A stretch of 5,941 bases of DNA from JANRLJ01 sp034437895 (lineage in GTDB: Bacteria; Chloroflexota; Anaerolineae; Aggregatilineales; Phototrophicaceae), in contig DAOTTO010000062.1 of NCBI GenBank assembly GCA_034437895.1, positions 1-5,941 on the forward strand. The letters run 5' to 3'. Below the pieces are notes generated by a model, which ran no database searches, had not been told where the DNA came from, and saw only the letters and a list, made by a program, of their open reading frames with translations. The translations under genes and the position numbers were made by a program. Shown here piece after piece: positions 1-5,206 of the stretch (position 1 is its first letter; each line of letters opens with the position of its first letter).

Positions 1-117
1 TTACCCCACCCCTAAATCCCCTCCCCATTGCATGGAGAGGGGACTTCAAGATGCGTTTTTCTCCCCCTCTCCAATACTTGGAGAGGGAGCCGGGGGGTGA
101 GGTAAGCGAAAGTCCTG
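1..117 (-). repeat. Left copy of a 117-bp palindromic, MITE/REP-like repeat
   Basis: Positions 1-117 match the reverse complement of 5824-5940 at all but four positions (75-77 and 88). Internally, bases 1-12 (TTACCCCACCCC) pair with 94-105 (11 of 12). They enclose hairpin A (17-28 with 32-43, loop 29-31, one C-A mismatch at 24/36) and hairpin B (65-74 with 78-87, loop TAC 75-77, extendable past a C-A mismatch at 64/88). The predicted shape is a three-way junction. There is no transposase. C-rich palindromic repeats of this style are dispersed in several bacterial groups, including Chloroflexota and cyanobacteria (general knowledge). The minus strand is given because all three imperfect pairs become G-U in RNA of that orientation. 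The repeat may extend beyond base 1, so its outer edge is not known. Confidence 0.9.
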
Positions 118-286
118 AATAGATTTCATATCCAACAGAAGCTGTAGTTTGTAGCGATCCTGTAGCGATGTACAAGCGCTTGCATGATATACATAGCTTA
201 TTCACGATCAAAAAGGCCAACCGCCCAACCACGAAACCGCCAATAATGAACAAAAGTCCGTCATAACAAAAGCATTTGGATCGCAT
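2..286 (-). other. Open reading frame running off the left edge, possible gene fragment or repeat read-through
   Basis: Reading the minus strand from an ATG at 286-284, the frame stays open for 95 codons to the window edge; the in-frame stop behind it is at 310-308. The first 56 residues lie outside the repeat and include one membrane-helix-like stretch (GLLFIIGGFVVGRLAFLIVN, about residues 10-29). The next 39 residues are translated repeat, rich in Pro, Gly and Arg. There is no Shine-Dalgarno sequence before the ATG, and I recognise no family. It may be a small membrane protein whose end was replaced by the repeat, a decayed gene, or chance. A 95-codon open frame at this base composition is uncommon but not rare over several frames. 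Confidence 0.2.
150..169. repeat. Two 9-bp direct repeats in helical phase
   Basis: TGTAGCGAT occurs at 150-158 and 161-169, an 11-bp period, so both copies face the same side of the helix. A partial TGTAG lies at 143-147. Four bases after the second copy is the palindrome CAAGCGCTTG (173-182). Such an arrangement can bind a regulator, but the nearest confident start codon is more than 250 bp away, so the role is open. Confidence 0.35.
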
Positions 287-324
287 CGTAATGCGGCACA
301 ATCTTTGTTAAATTTTCATAAAAA

Positions 325-361
325 TTGATGGACTTTTTTTAATAAAGTGTTAAAATATGAT
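325..361 (+). promoter_or_regulatory. Candidate promoter for the 425-862 gene
   Basis: TTGATG at 325-330 resembles a -35 box. It is followed by TAAAAT at 351-356 (20-bp spacer) and TATGAT at 356-361. TATGAT is the better -10 match but has only a T-rich tract at the right distance upstream. The surroundings are very A+T rich. A start near 368 would give a leader of about 57 nt containing the hairpin at 377-396. The assignment is by eye from sigma-70-like consensus. Confidence 0.4.
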
Positions 362-376
362 TAAGTAAAAAAACAC

Positions 377-396
377 AGAATGCTGTTTGGCATTCT
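377..396 (+). promoter_or_regulatory. Inverted repeat in the leader of the 425-862 gene
   Basis: AGAATGC (377-383) and GCATTCT (390-396) form a perfect 7-bp inverted repeat with a 6-base loop. It lies between the putative -10 box and the AAGGAGGT ribosome site (408-415). It could be an mRNA hairpin or a DNA-level operator. There is no T-run after it, so it is not a classic terminator. Confidence 0.45.
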
Positions 397-424
397 ATCT
401 GACCGTCAAGGAGGTTAAAAAAAC

Positions 425-862
425 ATGGACGTAATCACCGCACGCGAGGTTATGGTGGAAGCATCTTGTCTAGTGGAGCAGTCTGCGAAATTTCAGGCAC
501 TCTATGGTCGCTATTATCAACTGAAACCTGGCAGCCCGGAAGATGCTTGGACACGCTATCAACTGATCTTGACCAGTCAGTCTCGTATCGCCCAACTGCT
601 GGATTCTGGCAGCCTGGAAGACACCCACCGCCGCTGTGGTGAATGGTGGACACGCGAAGACGTTATCGACACCGGCGTGCTGAAAGAATTGATGACCGAG
701 ATTGGTCATCTCTTGGCTTGCTGTGCCTATTTTGAAGTAGAAACACACGGCAAGAATTGGTCTTATGCTGTGCAGCTTTCGCAACGCGCCATCGCGGGAA
801 TGCTGCATCCCACCAGTTTACAAGTCGCCTCTGATGAGCGAAATCACCGTTACGCGAGTTAG
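425..862 (+). CDS. Unrecognised 145-residue, probably all-helical cytoplasmic protein
   Basis: The start is secure: AAGGAGGT at 408-415 lies 10 bases (counted from GGAGG) before the ATG. I do not recognise a family. The protein has no signal peptide and no membrane segment. Its composition and periodicity suggest mostly alpha-helix, with a Gly-Pro break around residues 34-38 (LKPGSPED). Aromatic pairs stand out: Tyr30-Tyr31, Trp74-Trp75 and the Tyr102-Phe103 region. The four cysteines (15, 71, 99, 100) do not form a zinc-binding pattern. Residues 72-110 (EWWTREDVIDTG onward) are the most distinctive stretch. The last 12 residues are polar and probably disordered. It stands alone: upstream is the end repeat, downstream is convergent pncC. 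The long A+T-rich leader with a hairpin and an unusually strong ribosome site suggests a well-expressed, possibly regulated gene. It is likely real because of the ribosome site and coding-like composition; its function is unknown. Confidence 0.75.
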   Translation: MDVITAREVMVEASCLVEQSAKFQALYGRYYQLKPGSPEDAWTRYQLILTSQSRIAQLLDSGSLEDTHRRCGEWWTREDVIDTGVLKELMTEIGHLLACCAYFEVETHGKNWSYAVQLSQRAIAGMLHPTSLQVASDERNHRYAS

Positions 863-872
863 CGTCCTGTTT

Positions 873-918
873 TTAAGACATCGAAACCATTCTCGGCTTA
901 AGACATAAATCTGTCTTA
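873..918. repeat. Repeated TTAAGACAT with an inverted TGTCTTA between convergent genes
   Basis: TTAAGACAT occurs at 873-881 and again at 898-906. TGTCTTA at 912-918 is inverted to both. The second and third elements make a 7-bp hairpin (899-905 with 912-918, loop 906-911) that includes the pncC stop codon. It is the only structure between the two convergent genes and may act in transcript end formation, but neither strand has a T-run directly after the hairpin. Confidence 0.45.
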
Positions 919-1407
919 GGGCATCGTTTCATCCACAAATTCCAGCGCCAAGCGTAATGCAGCTTCGGCGCTGGACTGTTTATTGGCGATTCGATCCCCC
1001 GCCCACTCAAAGCGCCGTACTTCCAGAAGTCCCTGCGGCCCTGCCAGCCCAATATAGGTTAAACCGACAGGTTTCGTCAGTGTTGCGCCACCTGGACCCG
1101 CGATTCCGGTGACGCTTAGGGCATAAGTCGCGCCGAAGATCGCCCGCGCATTGGCCGCCATCGCCGCCGCTGTTTGTGAGCTGACCGCGCCGTGTTCGAT
1201 CAAAACCTGCTCATCAACATTCAGCAGCCCTTGTTTGATGGCGTTGCTGTAGGACACAATCCCGCCTAGCATGTAGGCCGAACTTCCGGCAATATCGGTG
1301 ATTCGGCTGGCGATCAATCCTCCAGTACACGATTCAGCCGTGCAGATCGTCAGAGTCCGCCTAATTAAAATTTCACCTAAAAGTATTTCGGCACGTTCAT
1401 TGCTCAT
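916..1407 (-). CDS. pncC: Stand-alone CinA C-terminal domain, nicotinamide-nucleotide amidase (PncC type)
   Basis: Proteins of this family deamidate NMN to nicotinic acid mononucleotide in the cytoplasm, returning the nicotinamide nucleotide released by NAD-consuming reactions to the NAD pathway. The family motifs are all present in order: TAESCTGG (23-30), GSSAYMLGGIVSYSN (41-55), HGAVS (72-76), VTGIAGPGG (99-107) and KPVG (112-115). The 163 residues span the whole domain, so this is the single-domain form without the N-terminal MoaB-like/CinA domain found in competence-associated CinA. The start chosen is the ATG at 1407, because GGAGG at 1417-1413 sits 5 bases before it; a TTG 21 bases upstream would put the ribosome site inside the gene. 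It is divergent from the lipoprotein gene and convergent with the 425-862 gene, so it is probably transcribed alone. Activity on NMN is inferred from the family; nearby NAD genes are absent. Confidence 0.92.
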   Translation of the reverse strand: MSNERAEILLGEILIRRTLTICTAESCTGGLIASRITDIAGSSAYMLGGIVSYSNAIKQGLLNVDEQVLIEHGAVSSQTAAAMAANARAIFGATYALSVTGIAGPGGATLTKPVGLTYIGLAGPQGLLEVRRFEWAGDRIANKQSSAEAALRLALEFVDETMP

Positions 1408-1412
1408 CTTTG

Positions 1413-1417
1413 CCTCC
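1413..1417 (-). promoter_or_regulatory. Ribosome binding site deciding the pncC start
   Basis: GGAGG on the minus strand, 5 bases before the ATG at 1407. It falls inside the longer frame that would begin with TTG at 1428, and therefore favours the shorter protein. Confidence 0.75.
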
Positions 1418-1477
1418 ACGCAGCACAAACCAATTTTTATGTTTAGCGCGATATTCTAGCATCCAACACTTATTTCC

Positions 1478-1522
1478 ACGCTATAATGTGGGATAAACCC
1501 ATTGTGGGATAATGAGGGATAA
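1478..1522 (+). promoter_or_regulatory. Candidate promoter and triple repeat before the lipoprotein gene
   Basis: A perfect TATAAT lies at 1482-1487 within ACGCTATAATG (1478-1488); no good -35 box is visible 16-18 bases upstream. Immediately after it are three copies of a short motif: TGTGGGATAA (1487-1496), TGTGGGATAA (1503-1512) and TGAGGGATAA (1513-1522). They cover the expected transcription start and leader, so they could be an operator. The last copy carries a weak purine-rich ribosome site (GAGGGA) ahead of the ATG at 1532. The same 11-mer ACGCTATAATG recurs at 3401-3411. Confidence 0.5.
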
Positions 1523-1531
1523 AAACCGCCT

Positions 1532-2416
1532 ATGGGCTACTGGGGTTGGCGACCACTGGTGCTCATTTTGTGTATCAGCGTCTGGGTAACGAGCTGCACG
1601 ACCACTTACGAAAACGCGCCTACCCACCCCCCCACCAGTTTACCACCTGTCACAATTATTCTGCGAAGTCGCACCACACTAACCCCATCTCCTACTTTTG
1701 GTCTGCCCAATTTAGTGTCTCCACAGCCGACACCCACCCCAACTGTCCATATTTTTGCCAGTTTGCCCACCCCTTTCCTCCCGTTAACGCCGCTCTCTCC
1801 TTATTTAACACCGACACCACATCTTTTATTACTCTTTTCCCCCACTTGTTATGAAGTCTTGCCGGATGGAATCATCTGTTTGGGAACAATTGAAAACATC
1901 CTCCCACAACCTTTAACCCATGTCGCGCTTTTGATCGAATTATTTGGAAAAGATGGGATGCCATTACAAGCAAGTGAGCTGCTGCTGGAGCAGCGCCTCA
2001 TTATGCCGGGAGAAGCCGCGCCCTATCGCGCACTGTTCACGCCACAAGCCGAGACTTCACTCATTGAGCAGTACGGCGGAGTCACAGCTACACTGCGGCG
2101 GGCAGATTCAGCGGCATTCGGAAGCATGACATTGATGCGCGTGGAAAACGTACAAATCGAAGTTCAAGCGAGTCGTTATCGTTTGACCGCCGAAATCCTC
2201 AACCCGACCCAAACAGAGGCGCTGGCGCTGCGGATTGTAGCGACGATCTATGATGATGCGGGGCGCGTGACAGGCTATCGCGTGGTTTCCGCCGATTCGT
2301 TAGGAGCAGGGGAACGCTTACCTATCAGTGTGGAGATCGTGCCGCAATCCCCCCCGGTTGATAACCGCGTCCCCCGTTATACGCTTCATGCCGAAGCCCA
2401 GCAATCCGCACCCTAA
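1532..2416 (+). CDS. Secreted lipoprotein with Pro/Thr linker and two FxLYD-like domains
   Basis: The protein (294 residues) begins with a short hydrophobic signal (residues 8-20) ending in a lipobox-like VTSC, so Cys22 is the likely lipidation site and the mature protein is anchored on the outside of the membrane. Residues 23-105 are a low-complexity linker rich in Pro, Thr and Ser with several PTPT-type runs, probably an extended stalk. Two beta-rich modules follow, about 106-190 and 203-287. Each has the pattern of an FxLYD-type immunoglobulin-like domain: a 'transl./GTIEN or AEILNPT' strand, then LLIELF or RIVATIYD, then a turn rich in Gly. Cys106 and Cys116 could form a disulfide. The role is unknown; such proteins are common on Chloroflexota surfaces. 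The gene is divergent from pncC and ends 9 bp from the convergent DUF4203-like gene. Its linker region is strongly pyrimidine-biased on the coding strand. Lipoprotein status is likely; the domain family is inferred by eye. Confidence 0.8.
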   Translation: MGYWGWRPLVLILCISVWVTSCTTTYENAPTHPPTSLPPVTIILRSRTTLTPSPTFGLPNLVSPQPTPTPTVHIFASLPTPFLPLTPLSPYLTPTPHLLLLFSPTCYEVLPDGIICLGTIENILPQPLTHVALLIELFGKDGMPLQASELLLEQRLIMPGEAAPYRALFTPQAETSLIEQYGGVTATLRRADSAAFGSMTLMRVENVQIEVQASRYRLTAEILNPTQTEALALRIVATIYDDAGRVTGYRVVSADSLGAGERLPISVEIVPQSPPVDNRVPRYTLHAEAQQSAP

Positions 2417-2425
2417 AACCTGCCG

Positions 2426-3205
2426 CTATGCCCGGCGGCGGCGCGGAAAATAGACCATGCGCGAGGGGCGGCGGCGCACCTCATAGCCAGAATAGCGTGT
2501 CGCCGCTAACTGGATGACGATGCCAACCACAAAGAAAATGAGAATCCATTCCGCGCCCAAACCCAGCCCCAACGCCAACATTTGTGCGCCGAGGAGTGCC
2601 GCCAGCAGAATCAAGAACTCAAACGATAAGCCGAGCAAAATGATGCCGCCGATAAAGGCCGCCGCCAACAAGACCAGTGACGAAACGGGCGTAAGAGTCA
2701 GTGCCACCGCCACCGCCGAAATGAGCGCGATTCCAAGATAAGCGCCGATCAAGAACACCGCGACATAATATAAAACGGCTGCCAGCGCCGCACCGACCAA
2801 ACCACCGAGCAGCAAGCCCACCAATTGCAGCACGGTGTTGCTCTCATTCACCAGCGACACCGCTACCGATGCGCCGATCAAAAATCCCGCGATGAGGATG
2901 ATAAATTCGTATACGCTCCATCCCGCGATCAGCAGCACCACGCCGCCGATCACCAGCAAAATCCGCGCAAAGTCGGAACGCGGCACTTGTGTCAAGCGGT
3001 CAACCAGACGATTAACGACATTCGCTGTGCCTTCGGTGACGGCTGTCGTCGTCTCAATCACTGTTTCGGCGGCTTGTTCGGGGTTAATCTCGATGGTGCC
3101 GGGGACATCGGTGGGCTGAATAGTCGGCGGCGCTTGCTGTGCGGCAGCAGGCATTACGATGAGTAGCATCAGCATAAAAATAAGGCCAATTTTCCAGAGT
3201 TTCAT
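2426..3205 (-). CDS. Signal-peptide DUF4203/TMEM198-like seven-helix membrane protein
   Basis: The 259-residue protein starts with a cleavable-looking signal peptide (residues 1-22, MPAAA before Gln23). An extracytoplasmic segment rich in Thr, Glu and Pro follows (23-80). Then come about seven hydrophobic helices (roughly 82-98, 100-118, 126-145, 146-168, 174-192, 193-212, 217-236) rich in Gly and Ala, with GxxxG-like spacing. The tail is strongly basic (RRRPSRM, then PRRRRA) and should lie in the cytoplasm. This matches the TM7S3/TMEM198-like (DUF4203) pattern; the molecular function of the bacterial members is not known to me. The ATG at 3205 is chosen because GGAGG at 3216-3212 is 6 bases upstream; the in-frame TTG at 3208 is too close. 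It is convergent with the lipoprotein gene (9-bp gap) and divergent from the M20 hydrolase gene. Helix boundaries are estimates by eye. Confidence 0.8.
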   Translation of the reverse strand: MKLWKIGLIFMLMLLIVMPAAAQQAPPTIQPTDVPGTIEINPEQAAETVIETTTAVTEGTANVVNRLVDRLTQVPRSDFARILLVIGGVVLLIAGWSVYEFIILIAGFLIGASVAVSLVNESNTVLQLVGLLLGGLVGAALAAVLYYVAVFLIGAYLGIALISAVAVALTLTPVSSLVLLAAAFIGGIILLGLSFEFLILLAALLGAQMLALGLGLGAEWILIFFVVGIVIQLAATRYSGYEVRRRPSRMVYFPRRRRA

Positions 3206-3211
3206 CAAATT

Positions 3212-3216
3212 CCTCC
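3212..3216 (-). promoter_or_regulatory. Ribosome binding site of the DUF4203-like gene
   Basis: The minus-strand sequence AAAGGAGGA contains GGAGG 6 bases before the ATG at 3205 and only 3 before the TTG at 3208, which decides for the ATG. Confidence 0.8.
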
Positions 3217-3275
3217 TTTGTGTAAATCAATTTCCCGCAGGGAGAGGAGGGAGACTATTGAACGGGGATAACCCT

Positions 3276-3301
3276 AATCATGAAGCACTCACCTCATGAT
3301 T
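3276..3301. promoter_or_regulatory. Operator-like dyad in the divergent intergenic region
   Basis: AATCATGA (3276-3283) and TCATGATT (3294-3301) are perfect inverted copies separated by 10 bases, with centres 18 bp apart. Each half contains the palindrome TCATGA. In RNA the stem extends by a T-G and a C-G pair. The dyad lies in the 238-bp space between the divergent DUF4203-like and M20 genes, where a dimeric regulator could control both. The rest of this space holds a purine-rich run (3240-3255) and the promoter-like box at 3405; nothing coding was seen. Binding is inferred. Confidence 0.45.
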
Positions 3302-3400
3302 GGCTGTGAAGTTGATTAAAATTTGCTTGGAATGGCGTGTTTGTCGTAAGAAAGTGGACTGCGACGGATTTAGGCGGTTATATCGCGTTGTTTCAAATCA

Positions 3401-3431
3401 ACGCTATAATGAACATCCATTATCGTTATAG
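3401..3431 (+). promoter_or_regulatory. Candidate promoter of the M20 hydrolase gene
   Basis: ACGCTATAATG at 3401-3411 contains a perfect TATAAT (3405-3410), identical over 11 bases to the box before the lipoprotein gene. There is no convincing -35 at the normal distance. A second, weaker TTATAG lies at 3426-3431. Transcription starting near 3417 would give a leader of about 27 nt with only a weak ribosome site (ACGGA at 3432-3436). Confidence 0.5.
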
Positions 3432-3443
3432 ACGGACTCATCT

Positions 3444-4700
3444 ATGCAATCGCTCATGACCATGACTGAACTCTCGATTAATACTGATCGTTTACTCAAT
3501 GATTTTGAAGAACTGGCAGAAATTGGCGCGACACTCGACGGCGGTGTCAGCCGTCTTGCACTTTCTAATGAGGACTTAGAAGCCCGCTCGTGGTTCGCGG
3601 ATAAAATTGAAGCGATTGGGCTGCAACTTCACGATGACGACGCAGGCAACTTAAGCGGCATTTTACGCTGTGGGGAATCTGGGGCAAAGACGCTGTTGAT
3701 CGGTTCGCATCTCGATAGCGTCCCCAACGGCGGCAGATATGATGGCTCGGTGGGGGTGTTGGCGGCGCTCGAATGTCTGCGCCGGGTTAAAGAAGAAGGC
3801 TTGCGCCTTCCCTATCATCTGGAAGCCATCAACTTTACCGATGAAGAGGGCTGCTGGCAGTCCTTGTTTGGCAGCCGAGGACTAACCGGCAACCTCCCCG
3901 AAAATTATATGGCAGATAAAGAAGCGGATAACGGCCCCTTTCGTGCTGCCCTGTTCCGCGCTGGAATCCGCCCGTCGGATGTGCAAAAGGCCAAGCGCAA
4001 TCCGGCGACGATAGCGGGGTACTTGGAACTGCATATCGAGCAAGGAGGACGGCTGGACGCAGCCGGAATCGACATCGGAATCGTCACCGGAATCGTCGGG
4101 CGGACGACTTATGAGATCGTCTTTCATGGGCAGGCTTCTCATTCTGGCACAACGGAATTGGAGCGGCGAAAGGATGCCTTACTCGGTGCGTCACGCTTTA
4201 TCTGTCAGGCTTACGATCTTTGGCAGACCGATTATCCCGAAGGCGTTTTTAACTGCGGCAACCTGATTGTCTCTCCCGGAAAATTCAACCTCATCCCCGA
4301 TCAAGCGCGACTCACCCTAGAATGCCGACATGCCGATAAAAATATGCTCTCCCTCATGGAGCGTGATCTGTTAGAACTCGCCCAATCCGAAGCGGGTGTT
4401 CATAACATCACGGTGACATCGCGCCGAGTCCAGCACATGCCTGCCGCCGTCATGACGGAAAGCGCGGTACAGATTGTCGAGCAGGTCTGCGAGTCGATGG
4501 ATATTAATTACACGCGCCTCATCAGTTATGCCGGGCATGACGCGCAAATGCTGAGTGGATTCACCCCAACCGCAATGATTTTTATTCCGTCGGTGGGCGG
4601 AGCGAGTCATAATCCCAACGAATATACCGATTGGGAACACGTCGTCCAGGGCGCGAATGTGCTGCTGCGCTCCGTTTTATTGATGGCGCAAGGACTTTAG
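3444..4700 (+). CDS. M20-family amidohydrolase (N-carbamoyl-L-amino-acid hydrolase / allantoate amidohydrolase / beta-ureidopropionase group)
   Basis: This is a cytoplasmic di-metal enzyme that hydrolyses a ureido or carbamoyl C-N bond, releasing ammonia and CO2; the exact substrate cannot be told from sequence. At 418 residues it has the full family length. The metal-site motifs are intact: GSHLDS (His89, Asp91), GRYDGSVGVLA (Asp100), FTDEEG (Glu134, Glu135), ELHIEQG (His197) and GASHNPNE (His389). The dimerisation/lid domain is marked by ASHSGTT (231-237) followed by RRKDAL (241-246). NLIPDQAR (282-289) carries the Asn and Arg expected to hold the substrate carboxylate, and AGHDAQ (363-368) is typical of this group. 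The segment after DEEG (CWQSLFGSRGLTG) is somewhat unusual for the family. The ATG at 3444 has only a weak ribosome site; Met5 or Met7 could also be used, with little effect on the enzyme. No purine, hydantoin or pyrimidine degradation genes adjoin it. It overlaps the convergent NUDIX gene by 4 bases. Confidence 0.9.
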   Translation: MQSLMTMTELSINTDRLLNDFEELAEIGATLDGGVSRLALSNEDLEARSWFADKIEAIGLQLHDDDAGNLSGILRCGESGAKTLLIGSHLDSVPNGGRYDGSVGVLAALECLRRVKEEGLRLPYHLEAINFTDEEGCWQSLFGSRGLTGNLPENYMADKEADNGPFRAALFRAGIRPSDVQKAKRNPATIAGYLELHIEQGGRLDAAGIDIGIVTGIVGRTTYEIVFHGQASHSGTTELERRKDALLGASRFICQAYDLWQTDYPEGVFNCGNLIVSPGKFNLIPDQARLTLECRHADKNMLSLMERDLLELAQSEAGVHNITVTSRRVQHMPAAVMTESAVQIVEQVCESMDINYTRLISYAGHDAQMLSGFTPTAMIFIPSVGGASHNPNEYTDWEHVVQGANVLLRSVLLMAQGL

Positions 4701-5206
4701 AGATCGCTCATCATATAGCGAACTTCTTCTAAAAGCGTATTCGGTGTGTTATAGACAAATTTTCCGCGCCAAATCGCAGGGTCATCGCTCAAAATGTGAG
4801 GCCAATGCTGAAGATCAGCGTAGGGACGCTCGTAATCCGGCAAATCCAAAAGGCGAATCCAGCGCAGTTCGCCTTCTTGTGTCACATCCAGCGTCCCGCT
4901 AAAGTGCATGGCGCGATAGATAAACAACAGCCAGTGAATAGGCCAATCCGCATCGAACACGGTCACGATAGCGCGAAGCTGCGGTTGCGCGATGACCAAT
5001 CCGGTTTCTTCATGGATTTCGCGGATCACGCAATCATCAGGTGATTCGCTGAGTTCGGTCTTGCCGCCGGGGGCAGACCATAAGCCTTGCTGCGGTGGAC
5101 GGTCACGCCGGAGCAGCAGCACCGAGCGATCTTCCCCCTCGCCTTGCAGCAAGTAACACAAGCTGCCCGTGACGATGCGATCACGCGGGAAGGTCGGTGG
5201 GGTCAT
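4697..5206 (-). CDS. NUDIX hydrolase (MutT-like), second gene of the sixA operon
   Basis: NUDIX enzymes cleave nucleoside diphosphates linked to another group, typically clearing damaged or signalling nucleotides in the cytoplasm. The 169-residue protein carries a perfect NUDIX box, GX5EX7REUXEEXGU, at residues 48-70 (Gly48, Glu54, Arg62, Glu63, Glu66, Glu67, Gly69). It is preceded by the usual LLLRRDRPPQQGLWSAPGG approach to the active site. The C-terminal part (about 110-169) with ELRWIRLLDLP is the normal last strand and helix plus an extension of about 40 residues. The substrate is not predictable: 8-oxo-dGTP, other (d)NTPs or dinucleoside polyphosphates are all possible. Its ATG overlaps the sixA stop (ATGA at 5206-5203), and GAGGA about 7 bases upstream lies within sixA, so translation is probably coupled. 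Its stop codon overlaps that of the convergent M20 gene. Confidence 0.92.
   Translation of the reverse strand: MTPPTFPRDRIVTGSLCYLLQGEGEDRSVLLLRRDRPPQQGLWSAPGGKTELSESPDDCVIREIHEETGLVIAQPQLRAIVTVFDADWPIHWLLFIYRAMHFSGTLDVTQEGELRWIRLLDLPDYERPYADLQHWPHILSDDPAIWRGKFVYNTPNTLLEEVRYMMSDL

Larger units (their letters stand above)
118..424. other. Gene-poor stretch before the first gene
   Basis: About 300 bases separate the left repeat from the first confident gene. The part up to about 300 is mixed composition and carries two exact copies of TGTAGCGAT (150-158 and 161-169), the perfect palindrome CAAGCGCTTG (173-182) and a small inverted repeat CGCAT/ATGCG (282-286 and 291-295). From about 300 to 380 it becomes strongly A+T rich and looks like a promoter region for the gene at 425. 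No RNA gene is visible. The only protein-coding possibility is the weak minus-strand frame described separately. Confidence 0.6.

Noticed and set aside
1..117. Reading the end repeat as part of a CRISPR array or an intrinsic terminator
   Set aside because: There is only one copy at each end with no spacer series, and no T-run follows either hairpin. No gene in the window is transcribed into either copy.
470..808. Minus-strand open frame of 112 codons opposite the 425-862 gene
   Set aside because: It has no ribosome site and no recognisable motif. The plus-strand frame has AAGGAGGT and better coding character, so this is a shadow.
916..1407. Competence/DNA-damage role from the name CinA
   Set aside because: Only the amidase domain is present, without the N-terminal CinA domain and without recA or com genes nearby, so the NMN amidase role is the better call.
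1546..1854. 102-codon plus-strand frame inside the lipoprotein gene
   Set aside because: It arises from the pyrimidine-rich Pro/Thr linker in another frame; it has no ribosome site and low-complexity content.
2825..3166. Long plus-strand frames antisense to the DUF4203-like gene (also 2514-2741 and 2835-3119)
   Set aside because: The minus-strand gene has a signal peptide, seven helices and a strong ribosome site; the antisense frames show none of these.
3240..3255. Purine-rich GGGAGAGGAGGGAGA as a remnant of the end repeat
   Set aside because: It resembles one hairpin arm in composition only. The opposite arm and the terminal TTACC/GGTAA are missing, so relatedness cannot be supported.
3882..4142. 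Minus-strand frames opposite the M20 hydrolase (also 4371-4640)
   Set aside because: The plus strand encodes a complete enzyme with all metal ligands here; the antisense frames are by-products of its codon use.
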